From Dinoroseobacter sp. (GTDB taxonomy: Bacteria > Pseudomonadota > Alphaproteobacteria > Rhodobacterales > Rhodobacteraceae): DNA of 64,000 nt. The stretch covers positions 186,001 through 250,000 of the forward strand of contig JAEPNN010000006.1 of assembly GCA_017643385.1 (NCBI GenBank). Reading direction: 5' to 3'. Under the pieces are notes generated by a model. The model worked only from the letters and a program-made list of their open reading frames with translations. It did not search any database and had not been told where the DNA came from. Shown piece by piece: positions 35,807-46,394 of the stretch. How positions within the stretch are numbered: position 1 is the first letter of the stretch; each line of letters starts with the position of its first letter. The position numbers and the translations under genes were made by a program.

Positions 35807-37197
35807 GTACGCTGCTCGATAAGCTATGGGATACCCATGAGGTGCACCGCCGTGCGGACGGAACGTCGCTTTTGTGGGTCGACCGGCATTTGGTGCATGA
35901 AGGTTCACACCACGCATTCGCAAAACTCGCATCACGAGATCTGAAGGTTGCGGAACCAAGCCTGACCTACGGCGTTGTAGACCATTACGCGCCAACGCAA
36001 GGAAAGCCTTTAACCCCCGCGATCGCGCGCATGATAAACACGCTCGAGGCCAACTCGGCCGCAAATCATATTTTGTGCTTTGGTCAGGGTGACCCCCGGC
36101 AAGGAATTGTCCACGTGGTCGGACCAGAACAGGGACTGACCCTGCCCGGGCTTCTCATCAATTGTGGAGACAGTCACACCTCAACGCATGGTGCCTTCGG
36201 GGCTCTCGCTTTCGGGATCGGCGCGACCGAGGTTGCCCATGTTCTGGCGACACAGACAATATGGCAGAAGAAGCCAAAATCCATGCGCATCACGATATCA
36301 GGCAAATTCGGTCCCGGCGTGGGCGCAAAGGATCTGGCGCTGGCATGGATATCCCGCCTTGGGTCAGACGGCGCGCGCGGTCATGCCATCGAATACGATG
36401 GAGACGCCGTGCGCGGGCTTTCTATGGAAGGACGCATGACCCTATGCAATCTTTCCATCGAAGGCGGTGGGCGCTTTGGGATGATCGCGCCGGATGAGAC
36501 CACATTGGCTTATGTCAGGGGGCGTCCATTTGCGCCGAGCGGCGCGAACTAGGACCGTGCCGTGGAACACTGGGACACGCTAAACAGTGACCCAGATGCA
36601 GTGTTTGACAAAGAAGTTCATCTTGATGCAGCCGAGATTGCACCGATTGTAACCTGGGGCACCTCACCAGATGATGCGCTTCCAATCACTGCAAACGTAC
36701 CGGACCCTGCATCGCTACCTGCCAGTCAGGCAGAACATACGAGAGACGCGCTCGAATATATGGGCCTGACGCCAGGAAAACAGCTAGAAAGCATCGATAT
36801 AGATCAGGTGTTTATTGGATCCTGTACAAATGGCCGGCTTGAAGATTTGCGGGTCGCAGCTGCGGTTCTGGCAGGTCGGAAAGCAAAGGTTCCGGGTTTG
36901 GTTTCGCCAGGGTCACATCACATAAAAGCGCGCGCAGAAGCTGAAGGTCTCGACAAGATCTTCATTGATGCCGGTCTTGCATGGGTCGGTCCCGGGTGTT
37001 CGATGTGTGTCGCCATGAATGGTGACAGCGTACCGCGAGGCAAAAGATGCGCGTCCACCACAAATCGAAATTTCCGTGGACGACAAGGCAGGGGCGCGCG
37101 CACGCATCTGATGTCACCCGCTATGGTGGCCGCAGCCGCTGTGACAGGGCATTTGACAGATGTACGCCCGCTCCTCGAAGGGAGGAGCGCGGCATGA
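35803..37197 (+). pseudogene. LeuC-like aconitase-family large subunit interrupted by an in-frame TAG
   Basis: Reading through gives 464 codons, the normal LeuC length, with all family marks: [35 protein letters not shown] and [13 protein letters not shown] supply the three iron-sulfur Cys. Codon 250 (36550-36552) is TAG, followed in the same frame by [10 protein letters not shown]; the family usually has Trp-Asp here, so one TGG-to-TAG change explains the break. The downstream half could start at GTG 36562 and be made separately. The product would be a hydratase of isopropylmalate, citramalate or dimethylmalate type. Because the small subunit and operon are intact, a sequencing error or recent mutation is as likely as true loss. 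Confidence 0.8.
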
Positions 37198-37883
37198 ACG
37201 GTTGGTCCCATCACACCGGCCTTGGCACGGTGCTCGACCTTGAAAACGTCGATACGGATCAGCTGATCCCTGCCCGTTTCATGTCTACACCACGCAGTGA
37301 AGGCTACGGCCAGTTTCTGCTGCATGACATGCGAACAGACTTAACCGGAGCGCCCATCGGCAGCTTTCCGATCAACAAATGGCCCGGCTCCACGATCCTT
37401 GTCACACGGCGGAACTTCGGCAGCGGCTCGTCGCGCGAAGCGGCAGTCTATGCGTTGGTGGATTTCGGGATTCGTGCGGTAATCGCTCCGAGTTTTGGGG
37501 ATATTTTTGCATCCAACGCTGTCAACAATGGGCTCTTACCGGCATGTGTTACCGAGAAAACCGCAGAAGTCCTGATCGCGCGCCTGTATGAACGCCAAGC
37601 AGAAATGAGTATAAGGCTTAATGAGCAAATCGTCGAGTTAGACGGATATACATTCGACTTTGAGATCGATGCGGTCTGGCGAGAAAAATTGGTCAATGGT
37701 TGGGACGATATTGATCTGACACTCGTGCATCGCGCCGCGATTGCAGATCACCGCAACCAGATTTCAAAGATGCAACCCTGGCATTTCCGCGAGGGGGAAA
37801 TGCCATATGATCGTGTGGCGTGGGAGCGCCGCATCAAATTGAGCCAGGGCACTGGCATTGGGAATAGGAGGAACCACCCATGA
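37194..37883 (+). CDS. LeuD-like aconitase-family small subunit
   Basis: A 229-residue small subunit of a 3-isopropylmalate dehydratase-type hydro-lyase. Family marks include [28 protein letters not shown] (the swivelling-domain substrate loop) and [20 protein letters not shown]. The ATG at 37194 overlaps the LeuC-like stop. The C-terminus is some 25 residues longer than leucine-pathway LeuD. Linkage to a C-C lyase and a TRAP importer points to catabolism rather than leucine synthesis, for example hydration of a substituted maleate or mesaconate. Confidence 0.82.
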   Translation: MNGWSHHTGLGTVLDLENVDTDQLIPARFMSTPRSEGYGQFLLHDMRTDLTGAPIGSFPINKWPGSTILVTRRNFGSGSSREAAVYALVDFGIRAVIAPSFGDIFASNAVNNGLLPACVTEKTAEVLIARLYERQAEMSIRLNEQIVELDGYTFDFEIDAVWREKLVNGWDDIDLTLVHRAAIADHRNQISKMQPWHFREGEMPYDRVAWERRIKLSQGTGIGNRRNHP

Positions 37884-38890
37884 AAATGCATTTCGCTGCC
37901 GGTCTCGTCGCCGGTTCTATGACAATTGGGGCCGTTGCCCATGCGCAAGAGACAATCACAGCTGTCCACGCGTTTCCCGAAACCCTGATCTACACGCAAA
38001 GCTTTCTGTCATTCGTAGACAAGGTGAATGAAGCGGGCGAAGGCGTTGTTCAGATTGAAGTACGCGGTGGCCCTGAGGCCATTGGCATGTTCCAGCAGCC
38101 AGATGCGGTCCGCGATGGCATCGTTGACATGGTCTACACCCCAGGCTCGTTCTATGGCGGTGCATTGCCAGAGAAAGACGCACTGGTTGCATCGAACCTG
38201 ACGGCAATCGAAACCCGTCAGAATGGCGGCATCGCATTGATCGACGAGATTCATCAGGAGAAGATGGGCCTGAAGTACCTCGGCTGGTTCGACTCTGGTG
38301 TTTGCTACAACCTGTGGACCCGCAATGAGCCCACCTTTGACGCCAATGGTAATTTGGAAGTTGAAGGCCTGAAACTGCGTGGCAATGCGGTGTATAACGC
38401 GTTCTTCACCAACTATCTCGGCGCTCAGGTCATCGACCTACCGACCGGTGAAGTCTATGCAGCGCTTCAGCGCGGCGTTGTTGACGCCACTGGCTGGACA
38501 CAAATTGGTCTGATCGATCTGAAATGGAACGAGTTCCTGAACTATCGGATCGAGCCCTGCTTCTTCTCGACCGACCTTGGTGTGATTGTGAACCTCGACG
38601 CATGGAACAACCTCTCTGAGGAAGCGCGTACCATTGTTCAGGATGTCGCAATCCAGCACGAAATCGACAGCGTCAACGCGTTGCGCGCGAAGCGGGACGA
38701 AGACTTTGCCGCCCTCGAAGCGCAAGGCATGAACGTTGTCTCGCTGGAAGGCGAAGCCAAGGCAAACTACCTGCTCGCCGCTCGTGAAAAGAACTGGGAA
38801 CGGATGGAAGGCCTGATGGCAGAGCACCCAATGGGTACTGCAAACTACGATCGCCTGATCGAATTGTTCTACGACCCATCAGCTGACTAA
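37880..38890 (+). CDS. dctP: TRAP transporter periplasmic binding protein (DctP family)
   Basis: A 336-residue binding protein. Signal peptide 1-22 (ending VAHA before QETITAVHAF), TRAP-type body with PDAVRDGIVDMVYTPGSFY, LKLRGNAVYNAFFTNYLGA (the conserved Arg that grips the substrate carboxylate) and EVYAALQRGVVDATGW. It overlaps the LeuD-like stop by ATGA, behind AGGAGG. The Arg signature implies an organic-acid ligand, which supports the idea that the island degrades a carboxylate. Confidence 0.9.
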   Translation: MKMHFAAGLVAGSMTIGAVAHAQETITAVHAFPETLIYTQSFLSFVDKVNEAGEGVVQIEVRGGPEAIGMFQQPDAVRDGIVDMVYTPGSFYGGALPEKDALVASNLTAIETRQNGGIALIDEIHQEKMGLKYLGWFDSGVCYNLWTRNEPTFDANGNLEVEGLKLRGNAVYNAFFTNYLGAQVIDLPTGEVYAALQRGVVDATGWTQIGLIDLKWNEFLNYRIEPCFFSTDLGVIVNLDAWNNLSEEARTIVQDVAIQHEIDSVNALRAKRDEDFAALEAQGMNVVSLEGEAKANYLLAAREKNWERMEGLMAEHPMGTANYDRLIELFYDPSAD

Positions 38891-38909
38891 GACACGTTTT
38901 GCAAATGCT

Positions 38910-38931
38910 CTGGGCGCGCACATGCGCCCAG
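38910..38931 (+). repeat. Intercistronic stem-loop between dctP and dctQ
   Basis: CTGGGCGC (38910-38917) pairs perfectly with GCGCCCAG (38924-38931) around a 6-base loop, and two more outer pairs are possible. It lies directly after the dctP stop, the usual site for a hairpin that keeps the binding protein message abundant relative to the membrane subunits. Confidence 0.65.
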
Positions 38932-38957
38932 GGTCCTTTCAATACCCCGGAGCCTGC

Positions 38958-39464
38958 ATGCGTGTGATTTCTCGCGTCTATGACGCACTGCTCTACTTTA
39001 TGGCATTCATCGCGGCAGCCACTCTGATCTGGCTTATGGTTTCGGTGGTTTTGTCCGTCGCGATGCGTAACCTTGGGATCCAGCCTTGGGCATGGCTTTT
39101 CACGTCATCGGAATACGGGCTTCTTTACATGACCATGCTCGGCGCACCCTGGCTCGTGCGCGAAAAGGGGCATGTGCATATCGAACTGGTGACAGCCGCA
39201 CTTCCCCCAAACACACGCCGCATCGTCAGCCGAACAGTCGCGGCGGGATGCGTTGCAGTCTCACTCATTCTGGCCTGGTACGGATTACAGCTGTTTCTGA
39301 CCAATATTGAACGCAACGACTATGATGTGCGGGCGTATTTCTATCCCCGCTGGTTGCTGACCATCACCTTTCCAATCGCTTTTTCGTTCATGGCCGTTGA
39401 GTTCGCGCGCTTCGTGTTCGGAGAAGAACTGATGCATTCCGGAGAAGCGGGGATCCACGAATAA
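38958..39464 (+). CDS. dctQ: TRAP transporter small membrane subunit (DctQ family)
   Basis: A 168-residue protein with four membrane helices (starting RVYDALLYFMAFIAAATLIWLM, then TSSEYGLLYMTMLGAPWLVREKGHVHIELV, the DctQ signature). The ATG at 38958 is preferred because CCGGAG lies about 6 bases upstream. Its stop TAA overlaps the dctM start by one base. It joins DctM to form the sodium-driven membrane part of the importer. Confidence 0.88.
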   Translation: MRVISRVYDALLYFMAFIAAATLIWLMVSVVLSVAMRNLGIQPWAWLFTSSEYGLLYMTMLGAPWLVREKGHVHIELVTAALPPNTRRIVSRTVAAGCVAVSLILAWYGLQLFLTNIERNDYDVRAYFYPRWLLTITFPIAFSFMAVEFARFVFGEELMHSGEAGIHE

Positions 39465-40774
39465 TGGAATGGTATGAAGCGCTTGCGCTGCTGATTGGCA
39501 GCATCATGTTTCTTATGGCGATGGGCATGCCCGTCGCCCTTGCTTTCCTCGCTGCAAATATCGTGGGTGCCTGGGTCTTTATGGGCGGTGAGCGCGGCGT
39601 GGTTGCCCTGCTCAACAATGGTTGGGGCTCGCTCACGAAGTTTGCGTTGGTTCCGATACCACTGTTCCTGTTGATGGGTGAGATTTTCTTTCACACTGGC
39701 TTGGGCGGGCGTATGTTCTCAGCGATCGACCGATTGTTGGGAAAACTACCCGGACGTCTGAGCTATGTAACCGTTCTGGGCGGCACGGGCTTTTCTACGC
39801 TTTCAGGATCTTCGATGGGCTCCACAGCCTTGCTGGGTTCGCTGATGGTCCCGGAAATGACCAAACGCGGCTACAAAAAGCATATGAGCATCGGACCAAT
39901 CCTTGGAACTGGCGGTCTGGCGATCATCATCCCGCCATCGGCCCTTGCCGTGCTTCTCGCAACACTGGCTCAAATTGATGTCGGAGCGCTGCTGATTGCA
40001 GGCATTATCCCGGGGCTTATCCTTGCATTTTTTTATATCGCCACGATTTTTCTGCAGACTTGGATCGATCCCAGTGCAGCACCTGCATACGACGTACCCC
40101 CACAGTCGATCATAGAAAAGATAAAGCTTCTTATGACCGACGTCGTGCCGATGATCGGCCTTATGGTTGTAATCGTCGTGATGATGATCAATGGCGTGGT
40201 CACGCCATCTGAAGCCGCAGCTTTTGGCGCGCTCGGGGTTCTGATTTTGGCACTGATCTATCGCTGCCTGTCTTGGGAAGCGGTCAAAGCCAGCATTCAG
40301 GGTGCCTTGCGGGTCACGCTGATGGCGTATCTGATCGTTTTTGGGTCAGCCACGTTCAGCCAGTTACTTGCCTTCTCCGGGGCCTCCAGAGGTCTGATCC
40401 GTTGGGCAACCGGATTTGAGCTAGACCCCATTTACATGCTGCTTGTGATGTTCGCCGTTCTTCTGATCCTCGGCATGTTCATGGAGCAGATTTCGATGAT
40501 GCTGCTTACCGTCCCGATCTTTTTTCCATTGGCCACAAGCCTTGGGTTTGATCCGATCTGGTTTGGGTTGATCATGCTGCTTGCCTTGGAGATCAGCTTT
40601 ACGACGCCCCCATTTGGATTGCTCCTGTTTGTCATGAAGGGGGTCGCCCCATCAGATACAACGATGCGCGAGATCTACCTTTCGGCAATTCCATTTATCG
40701 TCTGTTCATTGCTGCTCGTCGCATTGCTGATCGCATTTCCACCCATCGCAACGTGGCTGCCCGGCGCGGGTTAG
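39464..40774 (+). CDS. dctM: TRAP transporter large permease (DctM family)
   Basis: A 436-residue permease with about 12 hydrophobic segments. Family marks include LIGSIMFLMAMGMPVALAFLAANIVG, SGSSMGSTALLGSLMVPEM, GTGGLAIIIPPSALAVLLATLAQIDVGALLIAG and LEISFTTPPFGLLLFVMKG. It completes a dctPQM transporter adjacent to the LeuCD-like pair. The substrate is an organic anion, unspecified. Confidence 0.92.
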   Translation: MEWYEALALLIGSIMFLMAMGMPVALAFLAANIVGAWVFMGGERGVVALLNNGWGSLTKFALVPIPLFLLMGEIFFHTGLGGRMFSAIDRLLGKLPGRLSYVTVLGGTGFSTLSGSSMGSTALLGSLMVPEMTKRGYKKHMSIGPILGTGGLAIIIPPSALAVLLATLAQIDVGALLIAGIIPGLILAFFYIATIFLQTWIDPSAAPAYDVPPQSIIEKIKLLMTDVVPMIGLMVVIVVMMINGVVTPSEAAAFGALGVLILALIYRCLSWEAVKASIQGALRVTLMAYLIVFGSATFSQLLAFSGASRGLIRWATGFELDPIYMLLVMFAVLLILGMFMEQISMMLLTVPIFFPLATSLGFDPIWFGLIMLLALEISFTTPPFGLLLFVMKGVAPSDTTMREIYLSAIPFIVCSLLLVALLIAFPPIATWLPGAG

Positions 40775-40877
40775 CGGGGATACTTTCCCCACAGCAGTAG
40801 CGTTTCGTGTAATTATTGAACTGTACCGTTGAGGTCACTTCCCGCTTTGACAACACCCCGCATTGTCCTTAAGCGCA

Positions 40878-40897
40878 TTGTATCCAGACGGATACAA
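40878..40897. promoter_or_regulatory. Inverted repeat upstream of the GntR/FCD gene
   Basis: TTGTATCC (40878-40885) and GGATACAA (40890-40897) are perfect arms around AGAC. The centre with GTATCC/GGATAC is like operators of FCD-type GntR proteins. It ends 12 bases before the ATG at 40910, suggesting autoregulation and supporting that start. Confidence 0.72.
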
Positions 40898-40909
40898 AAG
40901 AAAGATTGC

Positions 40910-41560
40910 ATGTCGCGAACACCAAACACAGTCTTATCGAGTGGCGCGCGCGCTTATGACAAGATATTGGAATCGCTGCGTTCCGGAGCCTACCAGCCAG
41001 GGGATCGCCTGCGCGAAGAAGAGGTCTGTCAGGCCTTAGGGATTTCCAGAACACCCGTCCGCGAGGCCCTGCGCAAGCTCGAGTCAGATGGCATAATCGA
41101 GCACCAGCCCCGGATCGGCGCGATCATTCGTGGATTATCGCATACCGAGGTTGTCGAACTCTATGAGATGCGGCTGATCTTAGAACGTGCTGCAGCTGAA
41201 ATGGCGGCCAAACACGGGACCGAAGCCGAATTCGATACTCTTGAGGCGATGAATGACCGGATTGAGACAGAACGCGACAACCCTACGCTCGGAGCCTCCA
41301 TAAATCAGGAATTCCACCAGTGTCTCTACCTGGCCGCCCGCAACAGGTTTTTGCTTGAAACGGCAAGGGCGCTCAACAATTCGCTGCTTCTTCTGGGACC
41401 GACGACATACAGCAATCCGTCAAGGATCGATGTGGTGGTCAAACAGCATCGCGAGATTATTGACGCGCTAAGAGCAGGTGATGCCGAGGCGGCCGGTGCT
41501 ACAATCGATGCACACTTGCAAACGTCTTTGCGCTACCGATTGACGAATATGGCCCGATGA
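40910..41560 (+). CDS. GntR family transcriptional regulator, FCD type
   Basis: A 216-residue regulator. The winged helix is at 30-75 (RLREEEVCQALGISRTPVREALRKLESDGIIE), then a helical FCD domain with NQEFHQCLYLAARNRFL and QHREIIDAL metal-site His residues. An upstream in-frame ATG exists, but it would place the inverted-repeat operator inside the coding region, so 40910 is preferred. The stop overlaps the AbrB-like gene (ATGA). It may regulate the TRAP/AbrB part of the island separately from the UTRA regulator. Confidence 0.85.
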   Translation: MSRTPNTVLSSGARAYDKILESLRSGAYQPGDRLREEEVCQALGISRTPVREALRKLESDGIIEHQPRIGAIIRGLSHTEVVELYEMRLILERAAAEMAAKHGTEAEFDTLEAMNDRIETERDNPTLGASINQEFHQCLYLAARNRFLLETARALNNSLLLLGPTTYSNPSRIDVVVKQHREIIDALRAGDAEAAGATIDAHLQTSLRYRLTNMAR

Positions 41561-42582
41561 ATGCTGTAGCTGCTTCTTTCGTTGCTGCAGGCAGCGGTGT
41601 CTTTATTTTCTCGCTGCTAGGTCTTCCGCTGCCATGGCTTCTCGGGCCTATTTTCGCCTGTCTGATCCCAGCACTGGCAGGCGTGCCCATGGAGGGAGTC
41701 AAGTGGCTGAACGATACGATGCGAACCATTCTTGGGGTCGCGGTTGGCGCCTCGCTGACCCCCGCAGTCCTCGCAGGCTTCCCGTCAATGTGGCCGACGC
41801 TTCTTATGGTGCTCGTGATGATTGCCGCCGTCGGATTGATCGGCGTGCCCTACTTCCGGAAACTTTGCGGGTATGATTTCCCCACTGCCTATTATGGCGC
41901 CATGCCCGGTGGCCTACAGGACATGATCATATTTGGTGAAGAAGCTGGCGCCAATGTCCGAACTCTTTCGCTGATCCATGCGACCCGTGTCTTGGTGATC
42001 GTTGTTGCCCTGCCGTTTTTCTTACAGACAATTTGGCATGCAGATCTCTCAAACCCACCGGGTCTTCCGATTGCTACAATTCCATTTTATGAACTCGGCA
42101 TCATGGTCGTATGCGCCCTGTTGGGATGGCGCGGCGCAAAATGGATCGGTTTGTTTGGCGCCTCCATTCTTGGGCCACTTATCCTGACCGCTGCTGTAAC
42201 ACTGGCTGATGGATTACATTTTCGCCCCCCTGCCGAAGCAATCTGGGCCGCACAATTCTTTATCGGCATGTCGATCGGTAGCAAATACGCGGGCATCACA
42301 ATGACTGAGATACGACATGATTTGCTCGCTGCGCTTGGCTTCTGCTTAATCCTGATGGGTCTCACCGTCGCCTTTGTTCAATTCGCATATGCGCTCGATC
42401 TCGCACCCGGTATGGAAGCTCTGCTTTCATTTGCGCCAGGCGGTCAGGCCGAAATGACCGTTCTGGCAATCATCGTCGGCGCGGATATGGCGTTCGTCGT
42501 TGCCCACCATATCCTGAGGATATTTGCGGTAATAATTGGCGCCCCTATTGCTGCAAGCCTCTCAAAAAACTCAGAAAACTAA
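41557..42582 (+). CDS. AbrB family integral membrane protein
   Basis: A 341-residue membrane protein with about 10 hydrophobic segments in two similar halves, the AbrB duplication domain: LLGLPLPWLLGPIFACLIPA near the N-terminus and a matching WIGLFGASILGPLILTA in the middle. AMPGGLQDMIIFGEEAGANVRTLSLIHATRVLVIV and FAPGGQAEMTVLAIIVGADMAFVVAHHILRIF are the conserved Gly-rich loops. Despite the name it is not the DNA-binding AbrB; it is probably a transporter. Coupling to the GntR gene ties it to the carboxylate island. Confidence 0.82.
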   Translation: MNAVAASFVAAGSGVFIFSLLGLPLPWLLGPIFACLIPALAGVPMEGVKWLNDTMRTILGVAVGASLTPAVLAGFPSMWPTLLMVLVMIAAVGLIGVPYFRKLCGYDFPTAYYGAMPGGLQDMIIFGEEAGANVRTLSLIHATRVLVIVVALPFFLQTIWHADLSNPPGLPIATIPFYELGIMVVCALLGWRGAKWIGLFGASILGPLILTAAVTLADGLHFRPPAEAIWAAQFFIGMSIGSKYAGITMTEIRHDLLAALGFCLILMGLTVAFVQFAYALDLAPGMEALLSFAPGGQAEMTVLAIIVGADMAFVVAHHILRIFAVIIGAPIAASLSKNSEN

Positions 42583-42710
42583 AGCGCACATAATCTATCT
42601 TGATGACGCGCGAGATTGAGTTTGACACCAACCTGTAAGAACAATGCATTCTAGGTTTGCTTCTTGGCGTCATGTGATCAAAACTTGAGATGTACGATCT
42701 ATTGGTTTGA

Positions 42711-44485
<1,775 letters not shown>

Positions 44486-44526
44486 ACCAAATTTCAAACA
44501 ACCGTTCCACGACCTCAGCAGCATCA

Positions 44527-45648
44527 TCAACGGCTCAGGGATCTCGCGAGCGCGAATGTCAATATTAGAGCGGGGTATAACGCAGCTAACCCCATCCGAA
44601 TGTCGGTGGCCTCAGCAACGAACCCAATGACGGGAGGCCCCAAAAGGAAGCCGCATAGTGAGATCTGCGTAAGAATTGCGACATTTCCAGCACTGGATTT
44701 ACCAGGCAGCACCCCCGCAGCGCTGACCGCAAGCGGGAAGCCTATTGAAATACCCAGCCCCAACATTGCGACGCCGAGATATGTCGCCCAGATCACAGGG
44801 CTGAAGAGAGCAATCGTCAATCCGACTATCGCGATCCCCGCAAGATATCTGGCCAATACTGAGACTTCCAAGCGAGCTTTCAATTTATCCCCTGAGAAAC
44901 GGCCAATCGCAATAAATAGGGCAAATATCGTATAGCTCGCCCCTGCCATGCCAGGCGATACGACGTGGATGTTTGTCATGAAGACCGCAAGCCAGTCAGC
45001 CATGGCGCCTTCAGTTGTCGCAACGCCAAATCCAAAAAGTGAGATACTGATCAAAGCTTTTGAGGGCCACTTGCCGTTTTTTTCCGACGCCCCAGTCGCA
45101 GGCACCGCGTAGTCACTGATCAAACGCGCAATGCTGAGCATCGGAAAGATGCAGACCACTGCGATCAAAAGCAACGAATATCCGGGGGGCACCTGAAACT
45201 CGGCCATGACGGATCCAAGCGCGGCCCCTATCAATACGCCCACGGACCAATATCCATGGCACCCGTTCATGATCAGCCTGTCACTGCGCGCTTCAACCTC
45301 TGTTGCCGTCACATTCAGGCTAAGTTGCGCGATGGCCATCGCAACCCCTGCGAAAACCAACGACAGAAAAAGTGCAAACCATGAGGTCGCAAACGCTGGC
45401 AATGGCATCGTCAGAAGATAGGCGCCCAATCCAAGCGTCAGCAGACCCCTCGTTCCCAGAGCCTCTGCAATTTTGCTGCCAAAGGACAGGGCGGCCAGTA
45501 AACCGAGAGGCATCCCGATCAGCGCAATAGCCAACGCCCCTTCCCCAAGACCGATTGTTTCTTGTACCTGTGGGATGCGGGGAAACCATGCCCCCAAAAC
45601 GAGAGGCTGCATCAGAAAAATAAGTCGTACAGCTCTGATATCGCTCAT
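44527..45648 (-). CDS. Major facilitator superfamily transporter
   Basis: A 373-residue MFS protein with about 12 hydrophobic segments. The first lines (RLIFLMQPLVLGAWFPRIPQVQETIGLGEGALAIALIGMPLGLLAAL) and the MNGCHGYWSVGVLIGAALG stretch resemble the YbjJ-like sugar/drug branch. It lies 2 bases after cutC at the tail of the amino-sugar operon and may move a product or related sugar. The direction and substrate cannot be read from the sequence. Confidence 0.8.
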   Translation of the reverse strand: MSDIRAVRLIFLMQPLVLGAWFPRIPQVQETIGLGEGALAIALIGMPLGLLAALSFGSKIAEALGTRGLLTLGLGAYLLTMPLPAFATSWFALFLSLVFAGVAMAIAQLSLNVTATEVEARSDRLIMNGCHGYWSVGVLIGAALGSVMAEFQVPPGYSLLLIAVVCIFPMLSIARLISDYAVPATGASEKNGKWPSKALISISLFGFGVATTEGAMADWLAVFMTNIHVVSPGMAGASYTIFALFIAIGRFSGDKLKARLEVSVLARYLAGIAIVGLTIALFSPVIWATYLGVAMLGLGISIGFPLAVSAAGVLPGKSSAGNVAILTQISLCGFLLGPPVIGFVAEATDIRMGLAALYPALILTFALARSLSR

Positions 45649-45650
45649 TT

Positions 45651-46394
45651 TTATTGACCCGAAGGCACATTCGCCCGCAGAAGTGCGGCAAGTGATGTGG
45701 CCTCAGCAAGATCAAACTTCCGCTCACTCTGGCCAAATCCAAACCCTTGCCTTGGATTAATGACGGGCGTTTCAACGGAACACGACGCATGGAATGACGT
45801 AAGACCTGTGTGCGCCAAAAGGTCAGGCAAGTTTGCGCCGTTGATACCACCACCCGCCATGATTTCGATCTTGTTATCTGCTGCCTCGTGAAGCCGCCGC
45901 AGCCCATCGATCCCCTCCACAGCGGTTGGTTTTCCGCCAGATGTAAGAATTCGGGTGAAGCCGAGATCTACCACTTCTGAAACCGCGGTTATCGGGTCGT
46001 CGACCACATCGATGACGCGGTGCAGTGTCATATCAAGGCCGTCTGCCGCTTTAACTATGTGCTCCAAAGCCCTGAGATCCAGTTTCCCGGCGCGTTCAGC
46101 CCCAATGACGACACCCTTGAGACCAAGCTGGCGGGCCAAACGAATATTCGTAGAGGCAGTCGCCAGCTCCTCGTTATTCATACAAAAATCACCAGCGCAG
46201 GCCCGGATCAGAACATGTGTTTCTACACCGCATTCAGCCGCAGACACCATTAATCCGTAGTCTGGGGTAAGCCCGCCAAGTTCCAGACCGGTGCAAAGCT
46301 CGATACGGTCAGCAATGGAAGCTGCTGCAAAAATCGTTTTCGGTGAATCAACGCATATTTCGAGCGTGTAACAGCTATTCAGCGGCATTTTCAT
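45651..46394 (-). CDS. cutC: CutC family protein
   Basis: A 247-residue TIM-barrel protein. LEICVDSPKTIFAAASIADRIELCTGLELGGLTPDYGL opens it, with TLHRVIDVVDDP, GFTRILTSGGKPTAVEGI and IEIMAGGGINGANLPDL following, all strongly conserved in CutC. The name comes from a copper phenotype in E. coli that is disputed; the fold suggests an enzyme. It overlaps nagA by 20 bases. Its place in an amino-sugar operon suggests a sugar-related role. Confidence 0.88.
   Translation of the reverse strand: MKMPLNSCYTLEICVDSPKTIFAAASIADRIELCTGLELGGLTPDYGLMVSAAECGVETHVLIRACAGDFCMNNEELATASTNIRLARQLGLKGVVIGAERAGKLDLRALEHIVKAADGLDMTLHRVIDVVDDPITAVSEVVDLGFTRILTSGGKPTAVEGIDGLRRLHEAADNKIEIMAGGGINGANLPDLLAHTGLTSFHASCSVETPVINPRQGFGFGQSERKFDLAEATSLAALLRANVPSGQ

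Noticed and set aside
36550-36552. The TAG in the LeuC-like gene as a pyrrolysine codon
   Set aside because: The position normally holds Trp, no pyrrolysine genes are visible, and the MttB-family gene in the window has no in-frame TAG.
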